Source of the DNA: Marinobacter caseinilyticus
Lineage (GTDB): Bacteria; Pseudomonadota; Gammaproteobacteria; Pseudomonadales; Oleiphilaceae
Direction of reading: 5' to 3'
Assembly: GCF_011074955.1 (NCBI RefSeq)
Contig: NZ_WUQJ01000037.1
Location: 1 to 64,000, forward strand
Length of the DNA stretch: 64,000 nucleotides
This document shows positions 8,046 to 17,267 of the stretch, piece after piece (the stretch's first letter is position 1; every line of letters starts with the position of its first letter). The notes under the pieces were generated by a model. It ran no database searches. It was not told the origin of the DNA and saw nothing but the letters and a program-made list of their open reading frames with translations. The translations under genes and the position numbers were made by a program.

Positions 8046-8745
8046 TTGAAATAGACACTGCTGCATCAATTTCGAGTGCGCAATCTTACGTGCGCAAAGG
8101 CGCTCTGTCCAGTCTTCCCCCACATATCCGCGACTGTATACGCCCTTCCCTCCCGGGAGTGAATAGGCGTGTCCAATTGGCAATTGTTGCCTGCAAATTA
8201 CGATTTTGACAACGGCCCAGGTGTGTCGCGGCCGCCTCCATGTATTAATAGTTTTTTAGTATAAAAAATTCACTTTTAATTCTATTTAGATAATTTCGCC
8301 GTCGCCTGACAGACATTTGGCGGACATTCGCTGAATTTATTTTTGTCCCTCCTGGTCCTTGAGCTCCCTGATGACGGGCGGTTGCGTTTTGCTGTGTCTC
8401 ACTTTGCTCCAGACCTATGAAAGTTGCATGTAAAGGTCGGGTACCCAAAGAATTATCCTTTCGTAACAGGAAGTTAAGATTTTGTTTCTGTAGGTTTTAA
8501 AGCCGATTCACCAGCTCGCTGTCGGGATCGAGCGCCGGGTGTTTGCGCACCGAGTGTTGTTTCAGGCGGCGGAGCGGTGAACGCGCAAGCAGAAAACGGT
8601 GAACCTGGTTCTGGCGTCGGGGCGACGCATCGACAGAGGCAAGGCAATGACGTCATCAGGCTTGTAACCGCCGGAAAGCAGACGGCGGCTATTGGTGACA
8701 CGTCAAGTACACGAACCATTGATGGAATGACAAGGGGATAGTGGG
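8046..8745. promoter_or_regulatory. Upstream region of the alginate operon
   Basis: Seven hundred bases with no credible gene lie between the tRNA and algD. The centre (8240-8300) is strikingly AT-rich for this genome. A small hairpin CCGCCG/CGGCGG lies at 8668-8688, and a TGACGTCA palindrome at 8648-8655. I looked for an AlgU/sigma-E site (GAACTT...TCnnA) and a sigma-54 site and found no convincing match. By analogy with Pseudomonas, where the algD promoter has a long upstream control region, this is the likely control region, but the sites are not identified. Confidence 0.5.
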
Positions 8746-10056
8746 ATGCGAGTAAGTATATTTGGTCTGGGATACGTGGGAGCCGTCTGTGCGGCCAGTC
8801 TGGCGCGCCGTGGTCATGAAATAATTGGGGTGGATGTTTCGCCGGTAAAGATCGACCTGATCAACAGCGGTCGGTCGCCGATTGTGGAACCGGGGTTGGA
8901 AGATTTGTTGTCGGAGGGTGTGCGGAGTCATCGCATTCACGGCGTTACGGACGGCTTCGATGCGGTGCATGACACCGACCTGTCGATGATCTGTGTCGGA
9001 ACCCCCAGCAAGCCAAATGGCGATCTGGACCTGACATACGTGGAGAAGGTGTCCCGGGACATAGGGCTGGCCTTGCGCACAAAGCCCACATGGCACTTGG
9101 TGGTGGTGCGCAGCACCGTGCTGCCGCGCACCGTGCGAGACTTGGTGGTTCCGATACTGGAAGAGGCCTCTGGCAAGCGCGCCGGAGAGGGATTCGGCGT
9201 ATGTGTGAACCCGGAGTTTCTGCGGGAAAGCACGGCGATCAAGGATTACGATCATCCGCCCATGACCGTGATTGGCGAGCTGGACGAACGCTCGGGCGAC
9301 TTGCTGTCGGAAATCTATGGGGACCTGGATGCGCCTTTGATCCGCAAGCCCATCGAAGTCGCAGAAATGATCAAGTACACCTGCAACGTCTGGCACGCCA
9401 CCAAGGTCAGCTTTGCCAATGAGATTGGCAACATTGCCAAATCCATGGGAGTTGATGGGCGCGATGTCATGGACGTGATGTGTCTCGACAACAAGCTCAA
9501 TATTTCCCGTTATTACATGCGTCCTGGGTTTGCGTTCGGCGGCTCATGCCTGCCCAAGGACGTGCGGGCGCTGACCTACCGGGCCAGCCAGCTGGACGTT
9601 CGTCATCCGTTGCTCAGCTCCATCATGAGCAGCAACAATGAACAGGTCAGCCATGCCTTCAACATTGTCACCGGCTATGGCTGTCGCAAGATCAGCATGC
9701 TCGGCCTCAGCTTCAAATCGAACACCGATGACCTCCGTGAAAGTCCGCTTGTTGAGTTGGCCGAACTGCTGATCGGCAAAGGCTACGAGCTCAAGATATT
9801 CGATCGCAATGTGGACTATGCCCGCACGCATGGGGCCAATCGAGACTACATCAACCAAAAGATCCCCCATCTCTCCAACCTCATGGACAGCGACCTTCGT
9901 GGCGTTATTGAGCACGGTGACGTCATTGTGCTGGGTAACAACGATGAGCTGTTCGAAACCATCATCGCCGATGTGCCCGCAGGCAAGCGCGTGGTGGATC
10001 TGGTGGGTTTCATGAAGACCACCACCAACGACGTGCTTGAGGGCATTTGTTGGTAA
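8746..10056 (+). CDS. algD: GDP-mannose 6-dehydrogenase AlgD
   Basis: AlgD oxidises GDP-mannose to GDP-mannuronic acid using two NAD+, the committed step of alginate synthesis in the cytoplasm. The 436-aa length equals the Pseudomonas enzyme. The N-terminal Rossmann motif FGLGYVGAVCAASLA, the NPEFLRE motif and the catalytic cysteine in FGGSCLPKD are present; the cysteine is residue 268, the same number as in P. aeruginosa AlgD. It is the first gene of the 13-gene operon, after a 700-bp intergenic region. A strong hairpin separates it from alg8. Confidence 0.97.
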   Translation: MRVSIFGLGYVGAVCAASLARRGHEIIGVDVSPVKIDLINSGRSPIVEPGLEDLLSEGVRSHRIHGVTDGFDAVHDTDLSMICVGTPSKPNGDLDLTYVEKVSRDIGLALRTKPTWHLVVVRSTVLPRTVRDLVVPILEEASGKRAGEGFGVCVNPEFLRESTAIKDYDHPPMTVIGELDERSGDLLSEIYGDLDAPLIRKPIEVAEMIKYTCNVWHATKVSFANEIGNIAKSMGVDGRDVMDVMCLDNKLNISRYYMRPGFAFGGSCLPKDVRALTYRASQLDVRHPLLSSIMSSNNEQVSHAFNIVTGYGCRKISMLGLSFKSNTDDLRESPLVELAELLIGKGYELKIFDRNVDYARTHGANRDYINQKIPHLSNLMDSDLRGVIEHGDVIVLGNNDELFETIIADVPAGKRVVDLVGFMKTTTNDVLEGICW

Positions 10057-10064
10057 CGGCCTGA

Positions 10065-10095
10065 GTCCCGGTCCCTGCCTGGCAGGGACCGGGAC
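10065..10095 (+). other. Intercistronic hairpin between algD and alg8
   Basis: GTCCCGGTCCCTGCC and GGCAGGGACCGGGAC form a perfect 15-bp palindromic stem around a single central base, so the RNA would fold as about 13 bp with a 5-nt loop. No U-run follows, so it is more likely an mRNA stability or processing element, or a partial attenuator, than a full terminator. Confidence 0.75.
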
Positions 10096-10138
10096 GAGGC
10101 TCGAACGGGCTGTATGCAGATATCTGGAGAGCAAGACC

Positions 10139-11623
10139 ATGTCTTGGATGACGAATAACGTCCTGTCGCGAGCGGGAGGCTGGTTATTGTATATCGCCAT
10201 TCTTGGCGCCCTTGCGGTATCACTACCGCGGGAGTTTATCGTGCCGGGGGGAGCTCATTTCATTCTTTTGGTCGGTGGCATCGGGCTCTGGCGCTATTCG
10301 GTAGGCATTATTCATTTCGTGCGGGGAATGTACTTCCTGCATGTGGCTTATCCCCGTCTGCGGGCCGAGGCCAGAAAGCTTGGCGAGGAAGGTGCGCCGT
10401 CCCATGTGTATCTGATGGTGACCAGTTTCCGGATTGATGCAAAGACAACGGCCCAGGTGTACGAGTCCATTATTCGAGAGGCGGTCGAGTGTGGCTGGCC
10501 CACCACCGTGGTGGCGTCAATTGTCGAGCTTTCGGATGAGATGCTGATGCGGGCTCTGTGGCGTCGCCTGGACCCGCCCGAGCGTGTGACTTTGCGACTG
10601 GTGCGGATCCCTGGCACCGGCAAACGTGACGGCCTGGCCTACGGCTTTCGGGCCATTTCCCGGGACGTGCCAGATGATAACGCTGTGGTGGCCGTTGTCG
10701 ACGGCGATACGGTGCTGAACCCCGGCGTTGTTCGCGGCACTGCCCCATACTTTCGCCTGATGCCAAATGTCGGCGCCCTCACTACCAATGAGTTTTGTGA
10801 GGTTCACGGCAGTTACCTGATGTCGGAGTGGCACAAGCTGCGGTTTGCCCAGCGTCACATCAACATGTGCTCAATGGGACTGGCCCGTCGCGTTTTGACA
10901 TTGACCGGGCGTATGTCGGTGTTCCGCGCCAGCGTGATCACGCGCCCCGAGTTCATCGGCGATGTGGAATACGACTCGCTGAATCATTGGCGGCTGGGCC
11001 GCTTCCGCTTTCTGACCGGCGATGATAAATCCAGCTGGTTCAGCATGATGCGCTTGGGGTACGACACCTTTTACGTGCCAGACGCGTCCATTCACACGGT
11101 GGAACACCCGCCTGACCCGAGCTTTTTTCGGTCGGCCCGTCAGCTGATGTTTCGTTGGTACGGTAACTCGCTGCGCCAGAACAGCCGGGCGACCAAGCTG
11201 GGTCCCCGTCGGTTGGGGTGGTTCACCTGGTATGTGCTCTGGGATCAGCGGATCTCCATGTGGACCAGCATTCTGGGTCTGACGGCCGCCATCGTCGCCG
11301 CCGTCAAGTATTCGGGAATCATCCTGGTGGCCTACCTGCTTTGGATCGGCCTGACCCGTCTGGTGTTGAGCGCGCTGCTGGTGGCAACCGGGCACCCGGT
11401 GGGGCCCGCCTATCCGGTCATTCTCTACTTCAACCAGATCTTCGGATCGCTGATGAAGATCTATGTGTTCTTTCGACTCGATCGCCAGTCGTGGACGCGT
11501 CAGAAAACCAGCTTCAGTACCGACTCGGCGTCGTTCCAGCAGCGCCTGAACCGATGGTCATCCCGGATGATGACCTTTTCCGCCGCCAGCGTGTTTCTGG
11601 CGACCGTCATGTTCATCGTCTGA
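10139..11623 (+). CDS. alg8: Alginate polymerase catalytic subunit Alg8
   Basis: Alg8 is the inner-membrane family 2 glycosyltransferase that polymerises GDP-mannuronate into polymannuronate and works with Alg44. Starting at ATG 10139, preceded by CTGGAGAG, the protein is 494 aa, equal to the Pseudomonas protein. Two N-terminal membrane segments (residues about 11-50) are followed by the GT2 domain, with Asp188 and Asp190 in VVDGDTVL, TGDDKSS and the QLMFRWYGN product-binding motif. Several C-terminal membrane segments follow. An upstream in-frame ATG at 10037 lies inside algD and is not used. Confidence 0.95.
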   Translation: MSWMTNNVLSRAGGWLLYIAILGALAVSLPREFIVPGGAHFILLVGGIGLWRYSVGIIHFVRGMYFLHVAYPRLRAEARKLGEEGAPSHVYLMVTSFRIDAKTTAQVYESIIREAVECGWPTTVVASIVELSDEMLMRALWRRLDPPERVTLRLVRIPGTGKRDGLAYGFRAISRDVPDDNAVVAVVDGDTVLNPGVVRGTAPYFRLMPNVGALTTNEFCEVHGSYLMSEWHKLRFAQRHINMCSMGLARRVLTLTGRMSVFRASVITRPEFIGDVEYDSLNHWRLGRFRFLTGDDKSSWFSMMRLGYDTFYVPDASIHTVEHPPDPSFFRSARQLMFRWYGNSLRQNSRATKLGPRRLGWFTWYVLWDQRISMWTSILGLTAAIVAAVKYSGIILVAYLLWIGLTRLVLSALLVATGHPVGPAYPVILYFNQIFGSLMKIYVFFRLDRQSWTRQKTSFSTDSASFQQRLNRWSSRMMTFSAASVFLATVMFIV

Positions 11624-11682
11624 GTCGTCAATTTGCGGCATCGAACGTTCACAGAGAACTCACACTAGCAAAGGTTTAAGCA

Positions 11683-12852
11683 ATGAATACGGCAGCGATA
11701 GCACCGAAGTTTGTCCATGAGTCCGAGGCCCAGCGACAGTACGCCCGGGTCAGAATGCCGGCGAATCTGTTTGTCAAACTCGATGGCACGATGATGAAGT
11801 TTCCCATTGCGGACGTGTCCGCCGGCGGATTCGGTATCAAGCTCGGGGACGAAACTCTGAGGCAGGGGCACGTCTACAACGGCCGAATCGTGTTCCGGAT
11901 TGACGGGTTCGATTTCGCCGTGGACGTGGACTTTGTGCCCCGGAACATGGGAGGCAGTGGCGACCGATGCGGGTGTGAATTCCAGGATCTGGGCGCCAAT
12001 GAGGTGTCCGTTCTGCGCTACCTGATCACGTCGTTCCTCAGTGGCGAGCTGGTTTCGGCCGGCGATGTCCTCAACACCCTGTCGCGGGAAAATTTCACCA
12101 AATCCCGCAAAAACAAAACCAGCCAGGCGTTGGGCTTTTTTGCCAGTGTCCGGGCAATGATCGTCAGTTTGATGGTGATGGGGGTGGGCCTCATTGCCGT
12201 GACTTTCGTGGGCTATCAGCTCTGGCAGATTTATTTCGTGACGACGGCCGAGTCCGCCATGGTGGCGTCCGAAAATGTGCCGGTCCGGGTTCCGAAAGAC
12301 GCGAAAGTCACCACCCTGGTGGAAGCCGGCCAGCAGGTCGAGGCCGGCCAGGCCATCGCCACCTTCGATGCGCCGATGCTGTCGTACGTCAATGAGCTTG
12401 TGGGCAACGGCAACTACACCATTGAGCAGATTGAGGAGCTCCTGGGGCAGAGCGTCCGCGGCACGTTGACCAGTCCCTGTGATTGCAAGGTGCTGAACAT
12501 GCTTCCCGCCAAGGATCAGTACATGAGCAAGGGCGAGAAGTTGGCCGTGGTGGCGCCGATGGACGCGACCGCCCACGTCATTGCCCGCTTCAAGTTTACC
12601 GATGGCGATGAGTTGGAAGAAGGCCAGTCGGTCACGTTGCGTTTGCCCGGCGGCGAGACCCGGATGGGGAGAATCGAGTCGCTTTTCGTGGACGCGGAAA
12701 CCCCGAATCAGCCCGGTAATACCATTAATGCGCTGATTCAGGCGAATGAACCGTTACCGATGAACTCGGTGGGACGGCCGATCGGAGTCACCGTGGACGT
12801 CTTCCAGATGGCGGCCGTTGAAGGCCTTGTCGACCGCGTTTCAGGGAATTGA
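11683..12852 (+). CDS. alg44: Alginate synthesis c-di-GMP receptor Alg44
   Basis: Alg44 (389 aa, equal to Pseudomonas) activates Alg8 when c-di-GMP binds its N-terminal PilZ domain, and its periplasmic part bridges to the export complex. The PilZ signature is visible as RQYARVRMP (R-x3-R) and DVSAGGFGI (D-x-S-x-x-G). One membrane segment (about residues 154-188, VRAMIVSLMVMGVGLIAV) is followed by a membrane-fusion-protein-like periplasmic domain with the biotinyl-lipoyl-like repeats VEAGQQVEAGQAIATFD and YMSKGEKLAVVAP. The end overlaps the run-up to algK. Confidence 0.95.
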   Translation: MNTAAIAPKFVHESEAQRQYARVRMPANLFVKLDGTMMKFPIADVSAGGFGIKLGDETLRQGHVYNGRIVFRIDGFDFAVDVDFVPRNMGGSGDRCGCEFQDLGANEVSVLRYLITSFLSGELVSAGDVLNTLSRENFTKSRKNKTSQALGFFASVRAMIVSLMVMGVGLIAVTFVGYQLWQIYFVTTAESAMVASENVPVRVPKDAKVTTLVEAGQQVEAGQAIATFDAPMLSYVNELVGNGNYTIEQIEELLGQSVRGTLTSPCDCKVLNMLPAKDQYMSKGEKLAVVAPMDATAHVIARFKFTDGDELEEGQSVTLRLPGGETRMGRIESLFVDAETPNQPGNTINALIQANEPLPMNSVGRPIGVTVDVFQMAAVEGLVDRVSGN

Positions 12853-12863
12853 GCGGAGCTCTC

Positions 12864-14243
12864 ATGATGTCACCAAAAGCATGCATCGTCAGCGTTCTCC
12901 TGATCGGGCTCTCCGGTTGCAGCGGTGTGCCCGATATCCAGCGAGCCGAGCGCGAAGCCGCGGCGGGCAACGTTGAGGCTGCTAAGGCCCAGCTTGAGGA
13001 GTTGGCCCGATTCGGTATTGCCGATGCTCAGGTGCAATTGGGTGATTTGTACGCGCAGAGGGATTCCGATGCGGCAAGGCAGGCTGCCCTGCATTGGTAT
13101 AGCCAGGCCTCTGAACAGGGCAGTGACCGGGCCTGGGTCCGGCTTGGCAAACTGCTGGCGCGGGAAGGCCAGACGCCTGCGCAGCGTGCAAAGGGCGAGA
13201 CATACTTGCGAAAGGCCCTGGCCGAGGGCGATGACAGTGCGCTGATGCCGCTGATTGAGCTGTTCCTGGATTATCCGAGTGAGTTTCCGCAAGCACGGCC
13301 CCGGCAGTGGATTGAGCGTGCCCGAGCGGCAGGCGATCCGGCGGGGGATCTGGCGTTGGCGCGGTATTACCTGATAAAGGGGCAGCTGACCGCCCGTGGC
13401 GGCGAAATTGCATCGCTGTGCGAACCCATTCTGGAGTCACAGCCCGACTGCTTGATGATCCTGGCCCAGGTCTACCTGGGCCAGGACCGTACCGAGGCTT
13501 TTGAAGGTCTGGTTGAGCGCGCCCGGCAGGCATGGGAAGCCGATCGCATCAGCGATCGAGACCTTTATCTTTTCGCCCGCTGGATTTCGGACGACGAATC
13601 GCCATCCAAGCAGGTCGCCATTACCGACGATCTCTACCAACTGCTGACCCCGGACTATGTGCCGGCTATGACTGGCCGTGCCCGACTGATTATGGAGAAC
13701 ACTTATCTGGCCGATGCCGACGAAGTACTTGCGTTGCTGGAGGCGTCGCAGGCAAAGGGCGACCTGAAGGCTTCTCTGGTCCTGGCGCGGGTGTATGAGC
13801 GAGGCAGGATTGTGCCCCTCGATGCAGAAAAAGCGGTGCAGTACGCAGAGGAAGCCAGTGGCCGTTATCCGTCGGCCGATTATCTGCTGGGCCGGATTTA
13901 CAAGCGCGGTTATCTCGGGGAATCGGATCCGCATAAGGCCCGAGATTATTTGCTGGCAGCGGCCCGAAGGGGTTTCCCGAAAGCCGACTACTTGCTCGCC
14001 GAGATGTTTTGGGAAGGAAAGGGCATTGAAATCAACAAGCAGTACGCCTGGGCATTTGCCCTGCTGGCCCTGGACGGAGGGGTTCAGCGGGCCAGGGATC
14101 TGCTGATCGAGATGCTGCCGAGCCTGCCGAGTTACCTGGAGAAAGAAGCCGAGACGATCGCTGATCGTGAACTGGCCGCCCGGCGAAAACTGATGACCGG
14201 TGATCTGGCCAACGCTCGAACGACTAGTACCCAAGGGGGGTAA
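12864..14243 (+). CDS. algK: Alginate export lipoprotein AlgK
   Basis: AlgK is an outer-membrane lipoprotein built of Sel1/TPR-like helical repeats that helps assemble the AlgE porin and binds AlgX. The N-terminus has a lipobox, LSGC, with the lipidated Cys at residue 19 when translation starts at ATG 12864, which has GGAGCTC before it. Repeats such as ADAQVQLGDLYAQR, AWVRLGKLLAREG and ADYLLGRIYKRGYLG recur through the chain. The protein is 459 aa, slightly shorter than the Pseudomonas protein. It is the fourth gene of the operon, 11 nt after alg44. Confidence 0.92.
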   Translation: MMSPKACIVSVLLIGLSGCSGVPDIQRAEREAAAGNVEAAKAQLEELARFGIADAQVQLGDLYAQRDSDAARQAALHWYSQASEQGSDRAWVRLGKLLAREGQTPAQRAKGETYLRKALAEGDDSALMPLIELFLDYPSEFPQARPRQWIERARAAGDPAGDLALARYYLIKGQLTARGGEIASLCEPILESQPDCLMILAQVYLGQDRTEAFEGLVERARQAWEADRISDRDLYLFARWISDDESPSKQVAITDDLYQLLTPDYVPAMTGRARLIMENTYLADADEVLALLEASQAKGDLKASLVLARVYERGRIVPLDAEKAVQYAEEASGRYPSADYLLGRIYKRGYLGESDPHKARDYLLAAARRGFPKADYLLAEMFWEGKGIEINKQYAWAFALLALDGGVQRARDLLIEMLPSLPSYLEKEAETIADRELAARRKLMTGDLANARTTSTQGG

Positions 14244-14250
14244 GAACAGA

Positions 14251-15675
14251 ATGATATTTGACGAAACAAAGGCCACGACCAGAGTGCTGGTGGCGCTGGG
14301 TTGTGTCACCGCCATGCCGGCGATGGCGCAGGAAACGATCGACAACGAGTCCTACCCGCGACTCCTGAAGTCCTCAACCAGCGCAAAAGTCAGCGTGATC
14401 AGCGAGGGTGACCGCCAGTTGGGACTCACACCTGACCGGAGTACCAAGTCCGATGAACTGGGGCTGGACATCAAGCCGGAGTGGGTCTGGCAACTGTCTC
14501 CAAGCTGGCGCTCCAAACTCAGGCTTCAGGCGTTCGCGGCCACCGGTCAGGTGGACGTCAGCGATGAAATCGGCGGCACCGAGACCGACGGATTCTTCGC
14601 ACTTCGGGAGGCCTGGCTTGATTACAACGGCTTGACTGGCTACCCGGGTGAGTCCATCCGCTTTGGACGCGAGCGCCTCAAAGAGGGCACCGGTATGTGG
14701 TGGGACGACGATCTTACCCTGGTGCGCTGGATTTTCGATACCACGCTGCTGGATACCACAGTGGGGATTGCCAACAAGTTGACCGAGGCCCGAACCGATC
14801 TCAATGAACTGCCCAAAGATGAGCAGGACATTGCGCGGTTGTTCGCCTCGACCCAGTGGCAGTGGCACAAGGACCATTACCTTACGTTTCTGGCAACCCA
14901 CGCGGAGCGATACGGTCAAGGCGAGGATCTCGCTGCCGATCCGGACGGCGGTTCGCCGGAGCGAGTACCGGAATCGCTAACGTGGTTGGGTGTCCGGGCG
15001 GACCAGGCGTATTTCGACTGGCATTCCACAAGTCCGGTCCAGTACCTCGCATCCTTTGGTGCGGTCGCCGGTAAGGATGCGCGTCTCAGTGAAAACCCCG
15101 GCGCTGCCAACGGGTTGACCCGAGAAGAACGGGATGTATCCGGCTGGGCAGCTGACCTCGGGTTGCGGGCTCAGTTGGTGGAAAGTCCTCGTTGGGTGGT
15201 CGGTGTGCATGGCGCCATGGCCTCTGGCGGCGGCCAGCGTGGCGAATCGGATGCGTTTCGGCAGACCCAACTGGAAAGCAACCGTTCCCGGTTTACCGGA
15301 ACCCGCTCCCAGGTGGCGCGCTTTGGCGAAGCCTTCCAGCCCGAGTGGAGCAATCTTAAGGTGGCCACTGTGTATACCGCGCTTGCCGACCGGGACCGTT
15401 GGGCGGCCAACCTGCTTTACCACAAATACTGGATGAGCGATCCGTCCGGAACCGTGAATTCCGACCTCATTGAACCGGGTTTTTCCGGTGTCAGCGATGA
15501 TCTCGGGGAGTCGGTGGATGTGGTGCTTGGCTATTACGGTGCCCAGGATGCTGGCACCTGGACGTCTTTTGATGCCCGGCTTCGAGGCGGTGTGTTCTTT
15601 CCCGGTGAGGCCTACGGTAACGATGTCGATAACGCCCGGCATCGTATCGTCCTTGACCTGACCAAGCGTTTCTAG
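14251..15675 (+). CDS. algE: Alginate outer-membrane porin AlgE
   Basis: AlgE is the 18-stranded beta-barrel through which alginate leaves the cell. The 474-aa product has a signal peptide (VLVALGCVTAMPAMAQE) and alternating aromatic/polar strands throughout, ending in a C-terminal Phe (LDLTKRF), as expected for BAM recognition. Family segments include FGRERLKEGTGMWWDDDLTLVRW. I took ATG 14251 as the start, just after the algK stop and a GGGGGG-rich ribosome site, rather than an upstream ATG inside algK. The gene ends with TAG, showing that TAG is a normal stop in this genome. Confidence 0.94.
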   Translation: MIFDETKATTRVLVALGCVTAMPAMAQETIDNESYPRLLKSSTSAKVSVISEGDRQLGLTPDRSTKSDELGLDIKPEWVWQLSPSWRSKLRLQAFAATGQVDVSDEIGGTETDGFFALREAWLDYNGLTGYPGESIRFGRERLKEGTGMWWDDDLTLVRWIFDTTLLDTTVGIANKLTEARTDLNELPKDEQDIARLFASTQWQWHKDHYLTFLATHAERYGQGEDLAADPDGGSPERVPESLTWLGVRADQAYFDWHSTSPVQYLASFGAVAGKDARLSENPGAANGLTREERDVSGWAADLGLRAQLVESPRWVVGVHGAMASGGGQRGESDAFRQTQLESNRSRFTGTRSQVARFGEAFQPEWSNLKVATVYTALADRDRWAANLLYHKYWMSDPSGTVNSDLIEPGFSGVSDDLGESVDVVLGYYGAQDAGTWTSFDARLRGGVFFPGEAYGNDVDNARHRIVLDLTKRF

Positions 15676-15684
15676 GGAGCAACG

Positions 15685-17265
15685 ATGAAACACTCTTGGG
15701 TCCTGACATTAATAATCACAGCGTTAGCCGCCGGACTGCCGGGCGCTAACGCTGCCCGAGTGTCGCCGGAACTGGAACCCTCGGAACCGGCACCCCAGTT
15801 CGAGCTTGGCGATTACGATATTGAGCTGGCTTCCTCGGAGACGGTGACCAAACCGGATCCTGCGTTTCCGGACATGTCGCAATACACCCGCGGTGGGGTA
15901 GAGGCGCGTCTCTCCGCACGGTCGTCGAAACAGCCGAATGTGAGTGTTGAGCGCATTTCCGGTGTCAGTGCCCTCGGTGACTTCGTCGATGAGGGGCGTG
16001 CACGGGAGTGGGTTATCCGCCAGTTTTCCCACCCCCAGGCCATTCTGGTAAACGGCGGCAAGGCGACCCTGGAGGATGTCTTCCGACAAGTCGACGACGA
16101 TCGGTACATGGAGCGGAACAAGGACGGGTCGTACATCATCCGGCTTCCCCTGGTCGTGCGTCCGGGAGCAACCCTGGAGATCCGGGGCGAGACCCTGCGT
16201 CTGTCGGAGGAACGCGGTGCGTTCATTGCCAACGACAGCTGGCTGTTCGTGATCGACAGCACCATTATCGGCTGGCGAGAGAAGGCCAACGGGCCTGCGG
16301 TCTACCAGTCCAAGTCCAGTTTTCGGCCCTTTTTTGTCGGCTGGGGCGGCAGTGAGACCTTTGTGCTGGGCTCCGAGTTTGCCAACCTGGGCTACAACCA
16401 GAGTAAATCCTATGGCTTCTCCATTGCCCAGTACTCCAAGTACGACAACAAGAGACTGCAACGCTCAGCCCCGCATGCGTGGCTGATCGAATCCACATTC
16501 CGGGATATCTACTACGGCTTCTACTGTTATGAGGCCGAAGACGTCGCCATCGTCAACAACGTCTACCGGGACAATATCGTTTACGGCATTGATCCTCACG
16601 ACTACTCCAGCAACCTGCTGATTGCCGGTAACGACGTCTACGGTACGAAGGAGAAACACGGGATCATTATTTCCCGTCAGGTCAACGACAGCTGGATCCT
16701 GAATAACCACAGCTATGAGAACGGCTTATCCGGCATTGTGCTGGACCGGCAAAGCCGCAATAACGTGGTGGCCAACAACGTCGTCCATGACAACCACGGT
16801 GACGGCATCGGGCTGTACGAGTCCCCCGACAATCTGCTTTGGGGCAACCGTCTCGTCAACAACCTCCGAAACGGTATTCGCGTGCGCAACAGCACCAACG
16901 TCGGGGTGTACCACAACATAGCGGCCCTGAACGGCACCTTCGGTGTGCTTGGCCAGATCAAGGATCTTGCCGGCACCGGACGGGACTTTGAGGAAGATTT
17001 CTACCATCAGGCGGTATCCATGACGGTGGTGGGCGGCAAACTTGCGTCCAATGCCAGTGGCCCCCTGTCGACAGACAACCCTCAATACATCGAGCTGTAT
17101 GACGTCGACATGCGTTTTCCACGCTCGGACGTCGGCATTCATTTTGACGGCGTGTTGGGTGTCTATCAGACCGAAATTTTCGATGCCTTGCTGAACGATG
17201 AGCGTGCGGTGCGGTTGCAGCCGACAACCGTCAACGCACCGCAGCGGACGGTCGCCGGAGACTGA
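15685..17265 (+). CDS. algG: Mannuronan C5-epimerase AlgG
   Basis: AlgG converts mannuronate residues in the polymer to guluronate in the periplasm. The product (526 aa) has a signal peptide ending GANAAR and a long right-handed beta-helix visible as repeated NN/NxxY turns. It carries the DPHD motif (Asp303-Asp306) conserved in C5-epimerases, followed by KEKHGIIISR. It also helps protect the polymer during export. A GGGAG site precedes the ATG. In this operon it is followed by algI, not by algX as in Pseudomonas. Confidence 0.95.
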   Translation: MKHSWVLTLIITALAAGLPGANAARVSPELEPSEPAPQFELGDYDIELASSETVTKPDPAFPDMSQYTRGGVEARLSARSSKQPNVSVERISGVSALGDFVDEGRAREWVIRQFSHPQAILVNGGKATLEDVFRQVDDDRYMERNKDGSYIIRLPLVVRPGATLEIRGETLRLSEERGAFIANDSWLFVIDSTIIGWREKANGPAVYQSKSSFRPFFVGWGGSETFVLGSEFANLGYNQSKSYGFSIAQYSKYDNKRLQRSAPHAWLIESTFRDIYYGFYCYEAEDVAIVNNVYRDNIVYGIDPHDYSSNLLIAGNDVYGTKEKHGIIISRQVNDSWILNNHSYENGLSGIVLDRQSRNNVVANNVVHDNHGDGIGLYESPDNLLWGNRLVNNLRNGIRVRNSTNVGVYHNIAALNGTFGVLGQIKDLAGTGRDFEEDFYHQAVSMTVVGGKLASNASGPLSTDNPQYIELYDVDMRFPRSDVGIHFDGVLGVYQTEIFDALLNDERAVRLQPTTVNAPQRTVAGD

Positions 17266-17267
17266 CT

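Noticed and set aside
8590..8640. Possible AlgU-type promoter (GAACCT near 8601)
   Set aside because: No matching -10 at the required 16-17 bp spacing.
10037..10138. Earlier start for alg8
   Set aside because: It would begin inside algD and span the intercistronic hairpin; ATG 10139 has a ribosome site and gives the family's exact length.
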